Positions 9,772-19,385 of a stretch of DNA of 48,581 nt are shown here, in pieces. A model generated the notes under the pieces. It was not told the DNA's origin. It saw only the letters and a list, made by a program, of their open reading frames with translations, and searched no databases. The stretch spans positions 1 to 48,581 of the forward strand of contig CACBBI010000007.1 of the NCBI GenBank assembly GCA_902537445.1, in the 5' to 3' direction. The translations under genes and the position numbers were made by a program. This stretch comes from an uncultured Prochlorococcus sp. (GTDB lineage: Bacteria > Cyanobacteriota > Cyanobacteriia > PCC-6307 > Cyanobiaceae). Each line of letters begins with the position of its first letter. Within the stretch, counting starts at the first letter, position 1.

Positions 9772-10095
9772 ATGGGATTTTTTGAGTCAGACATCGTTCA
9801 AGAAGAAGCTAAAAAGCTTTTTACAGATTACCAAGAACTTATGAAACTTGGCTCTGATTATGGAAAATTTGACAGAGAAGGGAAAAAAATGTTTATAAAA
9901 AAAATGGAATCTCTTATGGATCGTTATAAGGTTTTTATGAAGAGATTTGAATTGTCTGAAGATTTTCAAGCAAAAATGACAGTAGAACAATTAAAGACAC
10001 AGTTAAGTCAATTTGGGATTACTCCTGATCAAATGTTCGATCAAATGAATAAAACCTTAATAAGAATGAAGGATGAACTTGATAAAACTTCTTAA
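9772..10095 (+). CDS. DUF1825 family protein
   Basis: A 107-residue, all-helical, charged cytoplasmic protein beginning MGFFESDIVQEEAKKLF, which matches the cyanobacterial DUF1825 family as I know it. No catalytic motif is visible; the family has no assigned function. A TTG at 9748 would add eight residues, but the ATG at 9772 starts exactly at the conserved MGFFES and is preferred. The stop is 19 bases before tyrS on the same strand, so the two are probably cotranscribed. A 30-codon ORF (9678-9770) ends one base before this start. Confidence 0.82.
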   Translation: MGFFESDIVQEEAKKLFTDYQELMKLGSDYGKFDREGKKMFIKKMESLMDRYKVFMKRFELSEDFQAKMTVEQLKTQLSQFGITPDQMFDQMNKTLIRMKDELDKTS

Positions 10096-10114
10096 AGTTA
10101 ACGGTTAAAGCTTC

Positions 10115-11353
10115 ATGACAGATAATTTAAAATTGCCATCATGGCTGTCAAGAGGAATAGAAGAATATTTCCCAATTAAGGGAACAGATCAAACCTTTTC
10201 GGAGATAATTGACCATGCGAAAAAAAATAATAAAAAATTAAGGGTTAAACTCGGCATCGATCCAACTGGAACCGATATTCATCTTGGGCACAGCATATTG
10301 TTTAAAAAACTTAGGGCATTCCAAGATAATGGACATATTGCAGTTTTAATTATTGGGGATTTTACTGCTCAAATTGGAGATCCAACCGGAAAAAACAAAA
10401 CAAGAGTTCAGTTATCGGAAAAACAAGTTAAGGATAATGCAAAAACATACTTAACCCAACTAGGGATGGGAAAGCCAGCCAATGAATCTATTTTAGATTT
10501 TGATTCAAAAGATAGAATAGAAATTAGATATAACAGTGAATGGTTAAAAGGATTAAATCTTAATTCGATAATTGAATTAATGGGGAGTGCAACAGTTAGT
10601 CAAATGCTCGCTAAGGAGGAATTTAATAAAAGGTACAGTTCGCAAGTCTCAATTGCTTTGCATGAATTCTTATATCCACTATTACAAGGTTACGATTCGG
10701 TAGTTGTTCAATCAGATATTGAGCTTGGAGGCACAGATCAGAAATTTAATATTGCAATAGGAAGAGACCTTCAAAGGCATTTTAAACAAGACCCTCAATT
10801 TGGTGTTCTGCTCCCAATTTTGACAGGTTTAGATGGAATTAAAAAGATGAGTAAATCTGAATTTAACACCGTCGGTTTAACTGAAGATCCTCTTTCAATG
10901 TATTCAAAATTAGAAAAAGTACCCGATAATATAATACCCACCTATTTTGAATTACTTACTGAATTAGATTTAAGTTTTCTGGGAAACTCAAATCCTCGTG
11001 AATTACAGAGAAGAATGGCTTTAGAAGTTACTACTTTATTCCATGGCGCCGAAGAAGCATTAAAGGCGCAATCAAACTGCGAAAAATTATTTCTTGGACA
11101 CAAAGAAAAAGTTGGAGAAATTCCAGAGATTTCTTTAAAAGAAGTAGTTTTTCCAGTAAAGTTTTTTTATTTATTAAGTGCTCTAAAACTTTTCAAATCT
11201 AGCAGCGAATCAAAAAGATCTATTAAAGGTGGGGGTGTAAAAATTGATAGTCAAAAAGTAATAAATCCTGATTTAGTTTTTAATTCAAAAAATGATTTGG
11301 AAGGAAAAATTTTGCAAATTGGAAAAAAAATAATTAAGAGGTTTGAAAACTGA
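10115..11353 (+). CDS. tyrS: Tyrosyl-tRNA synthetase
   Basis: Class I aminoacyl-tRNA synthetase charging tRNA-Tyr. The HIGH-type motif is HLGH in [12 protein letters not shown] (about residues 50-61), and the KMSKS loop is exact (KKMSKS, near residue 245). The C-terminal part ends with an S4-like RNA-binding fold ([11 protein letters not shown]). The 412-residue length fits the TyrZ-like branch. pyrF starts six bases after its stop. Confidence 0.96.
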   Translation: MTDNLKLPSWLSRGIEEYFPIKGTDQTFSEIIDHAKKNNKKLRVKLGIDPTGTDIHLGHSILFKKLRAFQDNGHIAVLIIGDFTAQIGDPTGKNKTRVQLSEKQVKDNAKTYLTQLGMGKPANESILDFDSKDRIEIRYNSEWLKGLNLNSIIELMGSATVSQMLAKEEFNKRYSSQVSIALHEFLYPLLQGYDSVVVQSDIELGGTDQKFNIAIGRDLQRHFKQDPQFGVLLPILTGLDGIKKMSKSEFNTVGLTEDPLSMYSKLEKVPDNIIPTYFELLTELDLSFLGNSNPRELQRRMALEVTTLFHGAEEALKAQSNCEKLFLGHKEKVGEIPEISLKEVVFPVKFFYLLSALKLFKSSSESKRSIKGGGVKIDSQKVINPDLVFNSKNDLEGKILQIGKKIIKRFEN

Positions 11354-11359
11354 AAATTG

Positions 11360-12088
11360 ATGAATAATAGACATAATTCGGAGGATAAAATAATATTGGC
11401 AATTGATGGATTAGATCTAAGTCAAGCAAAATTACTTTTGGAAAAATGTCCTAATATTAAGTGGGTGAAAGTTGGTTTAGAACTTTTTGTTAGGGAAGGA
11501 CCAAGGGTTATTGAAATATTAAAAGGTTTAAATAAAAAAATTTTTTTAGACTTAAAATTTCATGATATTCCTAATACTATGCGTGCAGCATGTTTCCAAG
11601 TTTCAAAATTAGGGGTTGATATAATTTCTATTCATGCTTCAGCAGGTTTAAAAGCTCTTAAGGATTCGAAAAAAGCATCTATAGAAGGAGCCACCTCAGT
11701 CAGTTTGAAACCTCCATTGGTTGTAGGGATAACTGTTTTAACAAGCTTTTCTCTTAAAGATTTTCAAACTGATCTTGATAGAAATAATTCAATTGAAGAA
11801 AATGTATTGAGACTTGCAAAGTTGTCTTTTGATGCCAGATTAGATGGATGTGTTTGTTCCCCTTGGGAGGTAAAAATGTTGAGATCTATTTATAAGGATA
11901 ATTTTGAACTTATTACACCTGGTATCAGATTAAATATTGACAATAAAGATGATCAAAATAGAATTATGACTCCCTATGAAGCTATAGATAATGGCGCTTC
12001 TAAGTTAGTCATTGGTAGATCAATTTCACAAGCTATAGATCCTAATAAAGCTCTAATAGAAATATTTAAATCTATTGATTCTGATTAA
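11360..12088 (+). CDS. pyrF: Orotidine 5'-phosphate decarboxylase
   Basis: Last step of UMP synthesis, decarboxylating OMP. The catalytic signature [12 protein letters not shown] (about residues 61-72) has the Lys and Asp pair of the DxKxxDI motif, and the phosphate-binding end [10 protein letters not shown] is present. Length 242 is normal. A TTG lies one codon upstream of the ATG at 11360; the ATG is preferred. The 3' end overlaps the convergent plsY gene by 17 bases, so part of the C-terminus of each protein is read from both strands of the same DNA. Confidence 0.96.
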   Translation: MNNRHNSEDKIILAIDGLDLSQAKLLLEKCPNIKWVKVGLELFVREGPRVIEILKGLNKKIFLDLKFHDIPNTMRAACFQVSKLGVDIISIHASAGLKALKDSKKASIEGATSVSLKPPLVVGITVLTSFSLKDFQTDLDRNNSIEENVLRLAKLSFDARLDGCVCSPWEVKMLRSIYKDNFELITPGIRLNIDNKDDQNRIMTPYEAIDNGASKLVIGRSISQAIDPNKALIEIFKSIDSD

Positions 12089-12665
12089 TTTTGGATTCTT
12101 CTCCCTTAAGCAATCTTGATATGTTTGTTCTATGTTTCCAGATTACTAATAATGCCACAATTAAACTTATAAAAAAGTATGAGTGCATAAATTTACCTAG
12201 GTAAAAAAACATAAAAATAGGAAGTAAGATTGCAGCTGAAATACTGGATAAAGAAACAAATTTAGTTTTTGTTAGGACTATTAAAAAAATACCAAGAGAT
12301 GCGAGTCCAACTTTCCAAGAAAGAGCTAAAAACATACCTAATCCAGTAGCAACAGCTTTCCCTCCTTTACCTCTAAGCCATATTGGCCAAATATGTCCTG
12401 CGATAGCGGATATCCCTGCTATTACCTCTATTAAGCCTTGATCTGTATAATGTTGAGCAATTTTTACTGCAATAAGGCCTTTCCCAACGTCAATGATAAA
12501 CACAAAAAGTGCTGGCCATTTCCCAACATTTCTTAAGACATTTGTGGCACCTGTAGATCCAGAGCCCATAGTTCTTAGATCTATATTTTTGAGATATTTT
12601 CCAATTAAAAAACCTGTCGGAAGTGATCCTAAAAGATAACTTGTAAAAATTATTAAGATATTCAT
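12072..12665 (-). CDS. plsY: Glycerol-3-phosphate acyltransferase PlsY
   Basis: Integral membrane enzyme that transfers the acyl group of acyl-phosphate to glycerol 3-phosphate, the first step of phospholipid synthesis. The signature [15 protein letters not shown] (about residues 35-49) and the later [19 protein letters not shown] block are both present. At least five hydrophobic segments fit the known topology. It follows DUF3086 by five bases and closes a run of membrane-lipid genes read from 14881 downward. Its 3' end overlaps pyrF by 17 bases. Confidence 0.95.
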   Translation of the reverse strand: MNILIIFTSYLLGSLPTGFLIGKYLKNIDLRTMGSGSTGATNVLRNVGKWPALFVFIIDVGKGLIAVKIAQHYTDQGLIEVIAGISAIAGHIWPIWLRGKGGKAVATGLGMFLALSWKVGLASLGIFLIVLTKTKFVSLSSISAAILLPIFMFFYLGKFMHSYFFISLIVALLVIWKHRTNISRLLKGEESKINQNQ

Positions 12666-12670
12666 AAACC

Positions 12671-13681
12671 TTAGTTTAGTTCAAGATCATCGTAAATTTC
12701 ATTATCTGAACCAGCAAATGCAACCCATAATGGGAATTGAAGTATTGGAATTTCAACGGAAGTTTCTGCCGCATCAATGATAATAAATGGCAATTCTTCA
12801 TCTGCTTCTAATCTATCAGCTCTTTCGATAACACCTTCAGGCCTTTCAAACAGAACAATCCCACTATTAGGTCCAAAGTCATCCCTTGTTAGACCAAGTG
12901 AATCTTGAAGAATTCTTCTCCATTCACCTAATCGTTCAGGCTGCGAAGCTAAAATAAGAGTCTGAAATTGATCTCCATATAATTCGCCAAGAATAGATAT
13001 TAAGCCAGCTGATAACAAGGCATTTTTTTGTCGAGATCCTCTACTTTCAAGAGAACCTCTCCCGCCCATGTTAAAGAACCAATCATCCATAATTTCTATA
13101 TCTGAGGAATCAAGACTCCGTCTTAATTTCCAAGGTTCTGCATAAAAGTCGGGTTGTTCTGTGAAACTTGAAAAGCAACTTTTTATAATCTCTTCATCTG
13201 GCTTAAATGTCTCGGATAGAGCAGGAACATTAACTACATTATTTGTGCTATTGTCTTGTTTTTTCTCATCAAGGGGGGAAGGCTTTACGATTATTGGTTG
13301 AGAAACTAATTCAAGTTTCTCTACGTTTTGTGAAAGATTCTGCAAAGCTCCAGTTAAGTACTCTTGAAAGCCTTTAACTCTTTTAGCAATATTATCTGAC
13401 TGTCCTTTAAAATTAGACTCAATATCTTTTTCTATTTCATTTTTTTTTGTTTCTAACTCTTTTATTTCTTTAACTAAAGAATCTTTTTTTGAAAAGAGAT
13501 CTCTAAAAATTTCATTAGAAATTTCATCAAAAGATTTAGTTAATTTATCGTTTTTCGGTGTAATTTTTTTATTTTGAGTTGTATTTTTCTTACTAATTTG
13601 TTTTGTTTTATCATCTGAAATTGACTTATCTATTTTTAATTCCTTTTCAGGATTATTGTTGGAAATTTCTGTATTGGTCAT
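12671..13681 (-). CDS. DUF3086 family protein
   Basis: A 336-residue protein that I match to the cyanobacterial DUF3086 family. The first 60 residues are low-complexity Lys/Asn/Ser. Residues about 65-125 look like a coiled coil ([19 protein letters not shown] and following). The C-terminal 150 residues are the conserved domain, with [35 protein letters not shown] and [19 protein letters not shown]. No catalytic motif or membrane segment is visible. It lies between a DUF3119 membrane protein and plsY, in a cluster with an MlaE-like permease; an envelope or lipid role is only suggested by this context. Confidence 0.8.
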   Translation of the reverse strand: MTNTEISNNNPEKELKIDKSISDDKTKQISKKNTTQNKKITPKNDKLTKSFDEISNEIFRDLFSKKDSLVKEIKELETKKNEIEKDIESNFKGQSDNIAKRVKGFQEYLTGALQNLSQNVEKLELVSQPIIVKPSPLDEKKQDNSTNNVVNVPALSETFKPDEEIIKSCFSSFTEQPDFYAEPWKLRRSLDSSDIEIMDDWFFNMGGRGSLESRGSRQKNALLSAGLISILGELYGDQFQTLILASQPERLGEWRRILQDSLGLTRDDFGPNSGIVLFERPEGVIERADRLEADEELPFIIIDAAETSVEIPILQFPLWVAFAGSDNEIYDDLELN

Positions 13682-13716
13682 TTAAATAATTTTGATGATT
13701 AGGCAAAGTCTGAATT

Positions 13717-14121
13717 TTAAGAATTTTTAATTTCCAGGGAGTCAACTTTTTTTATGAGCTCATCTTTTAATTGCTTTGGATTAAATAAAATTGGTAATAA
13801 ATGAGGACTGGACTTTTCTCTAAAATAAAAAATACCTGGGATTATAGGGAAAAAGAATTTCCATGATATCCAGTTCTTGAATGGAAAAGTTCTAATCTCT
13901 TTCCCTAATTGTAAAACGATAAAATCATCATTTGTTATTTTTATTCTTAAGGTGAATGACTGAAGTAATAAAAAAAAGCTAAAAGAAGCAAAAACTATTG
14001 TTGGCAAAGAACCAATATTCAAAAACAAAAGCATAAAACTTAAAACTATTAGAATGATTGGCAACTGAAATGAAGGAGATATTATGACTGGCTCCTCTTT
14101 TTTTGATTTAGTATTAAACAT
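13717..14121 (-). CDS. DUF3119 family membrane protein
   Basis: A small protein of 134 residues with two adjacent membrane segments (about residues 18-60) followed by a PH-domain-like region (RIKITNDDFIVLQLGKEIR, FPFKNWISW) and a polar tail. This matches the cyanobacterial DUF3119 family. The ATG at 14121 lies just after the stop of the MlaE-like permease; a TTG at 14133 would overlap that stop by eight bases and is the alternative. Tight coupling to the permease suggests the two act together, perhaps in lipid handling, but this is inferred from position. Confidence 0.75.
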   Translation of the reverse strand: MFNTKSKKEEPVIISPSFQLPIILIVLSFMLLFLNIGSLPTIVFASFSFFLLLQSFTLRIKITNDDFIVLQLGKEIRTFPFKNWISWKFFFPIIPGIFYFREKSSPHLLPILFNPKQLKDELIKKVDSLEIKNS

Positions 14122-14125
14122 AGGA

Positions 14126-14881
14126 TCATCCAAATAAAATTTGCGTTAGTAATACATCCATTAAAGATACAGTAACGAGAGTCATTACAACCGCACCTGT
14201 TGTACTTGTTCCAACTTCTTTTGGACCTCCTTTGGTTGTAAGTCCATATCCACAAGAAATGATTGAAATAAGTAATCCGAACACTACAGATTTTATTAAC
14301 ATTGAAGTTAAGTCTGCACTGGTTAAACTCACATTGCCTGATCTTACAGATGTCCAAAAAACTATTGGAGGAACTTTATAAAAAATTGTGCTCCAAATTT
14401 GTCCACTCCATAAAGCTACAGATAAAAACAAAAGACACTGTATTGGAGACATTATTACCATCGATAGTAACCTTGGGACTACCAAATATTGGACTGGTTC
14501 GGTCCTTAACATGGTTATTGCCTCAATTTGTTCTGTGACTTTCATAGTGCCCAGTTGAGCAGCATAGGCAGTTGCAACCTTTCCAGTCATTAAAGTAGCA
14601 GTTAGAAGAGGAGCCATTTCTCTTGCCATGCCTACTGCTAATAAACCTCCAATTTCACTTGAAACCCCCATACTTGTAAGTTGTGATGCAACTTGAATAT
14701 TAAAAACTGTACCTGCGGCAATTCCTGTAATTAATACAATTAACAAACTGCCAGGACCTGACTCCATAAGTTGCTCAAAGAGATCATTTTTGGAAATTTT
14801 ACCCTTAAAGATAAAATTAATTGCTTGCCCGCCAATAACTAGGCTGCTTAGAAGTCTTTTGGAAAAATTAAGGTAATACAT
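14126..14881 (-). CDS. MlaE/YrbE-type ABC transporter permease
   Basis: The permease subunit (MlaE/DUF140 family) of an ABC system for lipid movement across the envelope. The 251-residue length, five to six hydrophobic segments, and the conserved cytoplasmic stretch QLGTMKVTEQIEAITMLRTE (about 130-149) identify the family. In bacteria MlaE pairs with an ATPase (MlaF) and an MCE-domain protein (MlaD); neither is in this window, so those partners must be encoded elsewhere. The C-terminus GYGLTTKGGPKEVGTSTTGA is also characteristic. It heads the run DUF3119, DUF3086, plsY. Confidence 0.9.
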   Translation of the reverse strand: MYYLNFSKRLLSSLVIGGQAINFIFKGKISKNDLFEQLMESGPGSLLIVLITGIAAGTVFNIQVASQLTSMGVSSEIGGLLAVGMAREMAPLLTATLMTGKVATAYAAQLGTMKVTEQIEAITMLRTEPVQYLVVPRLLSMVIMSPIQCLLFLSVALWSGQIWSTIFYKVPPIVFWTSVRSGNVSLTSADLTSMLIKSVVFGLLISIISCGYGLTTKGGPKEVGTSTTGAVVMTLVTVSLMDVLLTQILFG

Positions 14882-14890
14882 ATCTTTATA

Positions 14891-16288
14891 TTAGTTTGTA
14901 ATTAATTTTCGATCCCATTTCCTCATAATTAAAAGACCAATTATTACCAATATTGAGGGTATAAAACCAATACATAATCTAATAGTTAACTGTGCTGAGT
15001 AGCATTGTTCAATAATATTTAGGCCATCTTTATCAACAAAGCATGATTGATAGCCTGATAAATACAATAAAAATCCTAATAATTGAACACTAAACGCGAT
15101 ACCAATCTTCTGAATAAGTACCATCCAAGCAGTATATAATCCTGCTGGTTTCTCTGGGTCTTCGTCTATTGCATCAGGAAGTAGTGACCATGGGATAAGA
15201 AAAGCGGTTGAAGCTCCAATGCCAATAAGACAGATTATGAAAATTAAAAGAATGAACAGGAATATGTTGCTGGCATTTAGGAATAAACTATCTCCAGCTC
15301 CTGAAATTTTTGATAATGAAGGTAAAAATAAAGCTGCTGTACATGAAATAATCCACATAATCGCTCCATAGTTTAATGCTGAAATCCTGTTCAATTTATT
15401 TGATACTCTGGTCCATATTTGTAAACCCACTAAAGCGCTAATTTGGAAAGGTATTGGGATCCACTTCGCAACATATGTTGGTACATTCAGTACATCCTCA
15501 ACATAGATCAATGCTACTGTTTGCATCAATTGTAAGGCGCACCAGAGGAGAATATAAAGCGTAATAACTTTTAGAAATTTTTTATTTCTGAAGATCCTTT
15601 TGAATTGAAGCGTTATAGCTTCAACTTTTCCTGAAGGCCTTCTTGCTTTTTTTGCGAATGGAGCCAATCCCCAACAAGAAATTAATGTTGCAGCAACTGC
15701 AATACATCCGCTTATTTTACCCATTAAAAAATATTCATTATTTGCTGATCCTTCAGAACCCAATACAACTCCAGCAATTATTAAACCAGTTAGTCCAGCA
15801 ATTATTGAGCCAGTAAATCTAGATGCGTTCAGTCTTGTTCTTATTGCTGTTTTTTCAGAAATTTCAGTAGATAGAGCTGCAAAAGGAAGATTAATACTTG
15901 TATAAGCAGTCATTACGATTATAGAAATTATGGCATAGTAAATAGTCTTGGTTAGCACGGAACCAGTGGGTGTCCACCATATGGCAGCTAAAGAGAAACC
16001 AAGAGGAACAGATGCTGCTACCATCCAAGGGATTCTTGGTCCCCATTTTGATTTAGTACGATCACTTAACCATCCAATTAACGGATCATTTACTGCATCC
16101 CATATCTTTATTAACATTAATAATGAACCTGCAATTATTACTGGTAAACCAGCAGAAATAAAGAATTTGAAGAGAAAAAAACCAAATTGCGTAGCGACTA
16201 AACCTGTGCCTGCATCTCCTAGCCCATAAGAGAACATTAATCTTGTTGTTGATCTAGTAATATTTTTTTTCGAGTGTGAATTTTCCAA
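14891..16288 (-). CDS. GPH (MelB-type) sugar:cation symporter
   Basis: A 465-residue, twelve-helix transporter of the glycoside-pentoside-hexuronide family. The N-terminal GLGDAGTGL and the loop KIWDAVNDPLIGWLSDR (about residues 61-77) are diagnostic; D64 and D68 occupy the cation-site aspartate positions of MelB, and a basic loop with KWGPRIPW follows. A Prochlorococcus transporter first annotated as melB was later shown to import glucose (GlcH); this gene may be its counterpart, which I infer from family only. glgX lies across the tRNA-Gly gene on the same strand. The start is a TTG; the first in-frame ATG would remove 17 residues. Confidence 0.88.
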   Translation of the reverse strand: MENSHSKKNITRSTTRLMFSYGLGDAGTGLVATQFGFFLFKFFISAGLPVIIAGSLLMLIKIWDAVNDPLIGWLSDRTKSKWGPRIPWMVAASVPLGFSLAAIWWTPTGSVLTKTIYYAIISIIVMTAYTSINLPFAALSTEISEKTAIRTRLNASRFTGSIIAGLTGLIIAGVVLGSEGSANNEYFLMGKISGCIAVAATLISCWGLAPFAKKARRPSGKVEAITLQFKRIFRNKKFLKVITLYILLWCALQLMQTVALIYVEDVLNVPTYVAKWIPIPFQISALVGLQIWTRVSNKLNRISALNYGAIMWIISCTAALFLPSLSKISGAGDSLFLNASNIFLFILLIFIICLIGIGASTAFLIPWSLLPDAIDEDPEKPAGLYTAWMVLIQKIGIAFSVQLLGFLLYLSGYQSCFVDKDGLNIIEQCYSAQLTIRLCIGFIPSILVIIGLLIMRKWDRKLITN

Positions 16289-16349
16289 TCTTTTTACTTT
16301 GTTGATTGTTTGATAATGTATTATTGCAATGGTAATTCTATTACTTAAT

Positions 16350-16420
16350 GCGGGCGTGGTTTAGTGGTAAAACCTCAGCCTTCCAAGCTGAAGATGCGGG
16401 TTCGATTCCCGCCGCCCGCT
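16350..16420 (+). tRNA. trnG-UCC: tRNA-Gly (UCC)
   Basis: A 71-base cloverleaf. The acceptor stem GCGGGCG pairs fully with CGCCCGC and the discriminator is T. The anticodon stem TCAGC/GCTGA encloses the loop CTTCCAA, giving anticodon TCC for GGA codons. The T arm CGGGT-TCGATT-CCCG is intact. No CCA is encoded. Its 3' end is one base from the stop codon of the oppositely oriented glgX. Confidence 0.97.
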
Positions 16421-16421
16421 T

Positions 16422-18455
16422 TTAGAATAAGTTATTTTTTGTCCCAAATACTTCTTCTGAAATGATTAATAAAGAGCTTCTACTCTTTATTGAAACAGAT
16501 TTTTCATTAATGGTTAATGGTTCAGAAATCTTAGACATACTAGTGTCAATAACTTTTAACCAATTATATTTACATTTCGGCAAGGGGAAATCAATACCTT
16601 TTGAATATGCATTTAAACCTATCCAGACCAGCGGATTAGTATTGCCTTTGTTAATGCTAAAGGCAACTGTGTGGGACCAACTACTCCAATCGGGGCTATC
16701 TAACTTTGTTCCATGCCAATGATATATTGGAATATTTTCATTAGTTTGATTACTAAGGAAGAATGAAGGATTGAATATGTTTATTAGTTTTTTTCGGATT
16801 TTTATGACGTATTTAAAATATTCTAATAATTCCAAATCTTGTTGACTTTGTTCCCAATTCATCCAGCCCAATAAATTATTTTGGCACCAAGAATTATTGT
16901 TCCCGCCTTGTGATCTTCCTATCTCATCACCCATAAGTATCATTGGAACACCTTTAGAGATAAGTAAACTAAGAATAAGATTTTTTTGTTGTCTTTTTCT
17001 TAAATCATTGATTAATAAGTTCGTGGTTGGACCCTCTATACCATGATTCCAAGAATTGTTATGGTTATCTCCATCTCTATTTTGTTCTCTATTGGCAAAA
17101 TTATGTTTTCTATTGAAAGTTACTAAGTCTTTTAGAGTGAATCCATCATGTGAGGTAATGAAATTTATCGACTTTGGGAAAATGTTACCTTCTTTATAAA
17201 TAGATGGCGTCCCTTTTATTTTATCGCTCATATTCCAAGCTGTATCTTTATCCCCCTTCCAAAATCTCCTCAAGTCATCTCTAAAATGACCATTCCAAGT
17301 GAAAGTATTCTTAGATGGGAAATCACCTAATTTATATAAACCGCCACAATCCCATGGCTCACTTATGAATTTGATATCGATAAGTTCTGGTTCACATTCT
17401 ATATCTTCAAAAATTGGAGGATTATCAAGCGGTGAAAGATTTTCTCCTCTTGATAGGGCAATTCCTAAATCAAATCTAAAACCATCAACTCCTAATTCAC
17501 TCGCCCAACATTTTAATGATTCAATTATTAGTTTTCTAACTAATCCTCTGTTTGCTGCAATAGTATTACCACATCCGGAGACGTCCTGATAATTTTTATC
17601 TTTTCCAATAAAGTAATAAAGATTTTCATCTATACCTTTCCAAGATATTGCGGGCCCTTTTGAATCACCTTCGGAAGTGTGATTATATACAACATCTAAG
17701 ATGACCTCAATGTCTGCTTTATGACATTCCTCTACAAATCTTCTAAATTCCTCTCTATTCTTTCCGGCGGATTCATTGGAAAGATATTCAAAATGCGGAG
17801 TAAACCAATTAATTGGACTATAACCCCAAAAATTTTTTAGACCATTTGGGGCATCAGTAGGGTCAAAACAAAAAATTGGAAGTAATTCAATTGTTGTAAT
17901 ACCCAGTTCTTTGAGATACGGAATTTTTTTTAAAAATTTCTTAAAACAACTTTCATCTTGATTAGTTGATTCAGTGAAAGATTTGATGTGGAGTTCATAA
18001 ATAATTGTTTCTTCCCAAGAATGTTTCGGTCTTGGATAATCCCTAAAATTAAATAATTTTCTATCGCAAACAACGCTTTTAAGACAAGAATTAGTATTTT
18101 CTTGCGTTTTTAATGCATTTTCTCTTTTATAACTTCCCCATCCGGTAATACCCCTTGAACATGGATCAAGTAAAACTTTTTTTTCAAAGTTATTATTAAT
18201 TTCATTATTTTTTTGTTTCACTCTAAAAGCATAAATACAACCTTCATCTAGATTTTTTATTTCCGCATGCCAGTAAGGACCTTTATTATGAGTCTGATCT
18301 AATTTGAATATGCTTTTTGGGGAAATAGAGTCCTCGTTCTCAAACAATAAGATTTCTACATATTCTGCATTTGTGGCTATTAAGGAAAAATTAACCCCTT
18401 GTGAAGTTAGAGAACTCCCTAAAGGAAATGGTTTACCTTTATTGAGATGAATCAC
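16422..18455 (-). CDS. glgX: Glycogen debranching enzyme (GlgX/isoamylase type)
   Basis: GH13 enzyme that hydrolyses alpha-1,6 branches of glycogen, releasing chains for phosphorylase at night. An N-terminal CBM48-like domain (residues 1-110) precedes the barrel. Catalytic landmarks are DVVYNHT (254-260), the nucleophile D329 in GFRFDLG, the acid E366 in ISEPWD, and the H436-D437 pair in ITSHDGF. Length 677 is normal. The start is GTG. The neighbouring sugar symporter suggests a carbohydrate theme, though the two genes are separated by a tRNA on the other strand. Confidence 0.95.
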   Translation of the reverse strand: MIHLNKGKPFPLGSSLTSQGVNFSLIATNAEYVEILLFENEDSISPKSIFKLDQTHNKGPYWHAEIKNLDEGCIYAFRVKQKNNEINNNFEKKVLLDPCSRGITGWGSYKRENALKTQENTNSCLKSVVCDRKLFNFRDYPRPKHSWEETIIYELHIKSFTESTNQDESCFKKFLKKIPYLKELGITTIELLPIFCFDPTDAPNGLKNFWGYSPINWFTPHFEYLSNESAGKNREEFRRFVEECHKADIEVILDVVYNHTSEGDSKGPAISWKGIDENLYYFIGKDKNYQDVSGCGNTIAANRGLVRKLIIESLKCWASELGVDGFRFDLGIALSRGENLSPLDNPPIFEDIECEPELIDIKFISEPWDCGGLYKLGDFPSKNTFTWNGHFRDDLRRFWKGDKDTAWNMSDKIKGTPSIYKEGNIFPKSINFITSHDGFTLKDLVTFNRKHNFANREQNRDGDNHNNSWNHGIEGPTTNLLINDLRKRQQKNLILSLLISKGVPMILMGDEIGRSQGGNNNSWCQNNLLGWMNWEQSQQDLELLEYFKYVIKIRKKLINIFNPSFFLSNQTNENIPIYHWHGTKLDSPDWSSWSHTVAFSINKGNTNPLVWIGLNAYSKGIDFPLPKCKYNWLKVIDTSMSKISEPLTINEKSVSIKSRSSLLIISEEVFGTKNNLF

Positions 18456-19079
18456 TTTCTCTTTATCATTGATTAGTTAAATATTTAGATAATTTATTTA
18501 AATTACTGATATTTGAATAATAGATGCAAAATTTGAAAAAAAACTCAAATTTAAGGCTTCACTAATCAACTTTATTAGATCTTGGAGAGTATTAATTTTC
18601 TAATTAATTACAATTTCTTCATCCATCTGCTCAGTCCATAAAACGATTTATAGAGAAAGTTTAATAATAAGAAAACCAGATTTTTCTTGATTTCAAAATA
18701 CAAATTGTGTTTTCATGTGATGAGAAGGAAATATATCTGAAAATTAATAAAACATAATAAATAGCTCAAATTCTTAAATTCACCCCCCTTTGACATCCCC
18801 CCCTTTTGCTAAATGTAGTTAGATTTTTAATGCTAAATCCACTGCCACCAATGCTTTTTGCTGTTCTCTAAATGAAGAGGATATTTTTTATAAATGAAGA
18901 AATGCGGTTAAAAAAAATAAATAATGTTGCTAAAAATCTCCCTAAAATTTGTATAAAGCTTTGCGCCGCCGGCATTTTCGGTTGCCGTATTTGTATTTGC
19001 TCCATATGATGTGAAAGTTCGAGGTTTAAAATTCGATTTAAATCTTTTTTTTTAACCCTTAGCTTTAATTTAAATTTCA
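18456..19079. other. Long spacer upstream of HU with C-rich double tract
   Basis: This 624-base spacer holds the promoters of the divergent glgX and HU genes. The first 320 bases are plain AT-rich DNA. Near 18782-18806 stand two runs of six to seven C, each followed by TTTG or TTTTG and separated by ACAT; TTGACA (18790-18795) resembles a -35 box. A GC-rich patch at 18963-18987 can form a short hairpin (CGGCA with TGCCG) and also falls inside a 45-codon minus-strand ORF. I see no tRNA-like fold or known RNA here. Confidence 0.5.
18868..19005 (-). CDS. Possible small protein, 45 residues
   Basis: A short minus-strand ORF starting ATG (MEQIQIRQPKMPAAQ) followed by a hydrophobic and basic stretch (LGRFLATLFIFFNRI). 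Its first third uses GC-rich codons, unlike the surrounding spacer, which hints at selection, but there is no recognisable ribosome binding site and no family I know. The frame could be extended to a TTG at 19080 opposite the HU start, which I consider less likely. It may well be non-coding. Confidence 0.2.
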   Translation of the reverse strand: MEQIQIRQPKMPAAQSFIQILGRFLATLFIFFNRISSFIKNILFI

Positions 19080-19355
19080 ATGAACAAAGCTGATTTAGTA
19101 AATCTTGTTGCAGCTCGTACAGAGCTCACAAAAACGGATGTTTCTTTAGTTGTTGATGCAGCTATTGAAACTATTGTTGATTCAGTAGTGGAAGGCAAAA
19201 AAGTCTCTTTACTAGGATTTGGTTCTTTTGAACCAAGAGATCGTTCTGCAAGACAGGGATTAAACCCTAAGACAGGCGAAAAAATAGCAATACCCGCTAA
19301 AAGAGTTCCAACATTCTCTGCAGGTAAACTTTTTAAGGATAGAGTTCAAGGGTAA
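19080..19355 (+). CDS. hup: DNA-binding protein HU
   Basis: A 91-residue histone-like protein of the HU/IHF family that bends and compacts DNA as a dimer. The N-terminal helices (MNKADLVNLVAARTELTKTD) and the beta-arm with RQGLNPKTGEKIAIPAKRVP, including the intercalating proline, are canonical. A short terminator follows. It is monocistronic as far as I can see, downstream of a long spacer. Confidence 0.97.
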   Translation: MNKADLVNLVAARTELTKTDVSLVVDAAIETIVDSVVEGKKVSLLGFGSFEPRDRSARQGLNPKTGEKIAIPAKRVPTFSAGKLFKDRVQG

Positions 19356-19385
19356 TCTTTTTAATCTATTTCTTCCTTTAAAAAC

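Noticed and set aside
14082..14357. Second minus-strand ORF inside the MlaE-like gene
   Set aside because: It is an out-of-frame shadow with no family features, while the main frame matches MlaE throughout.
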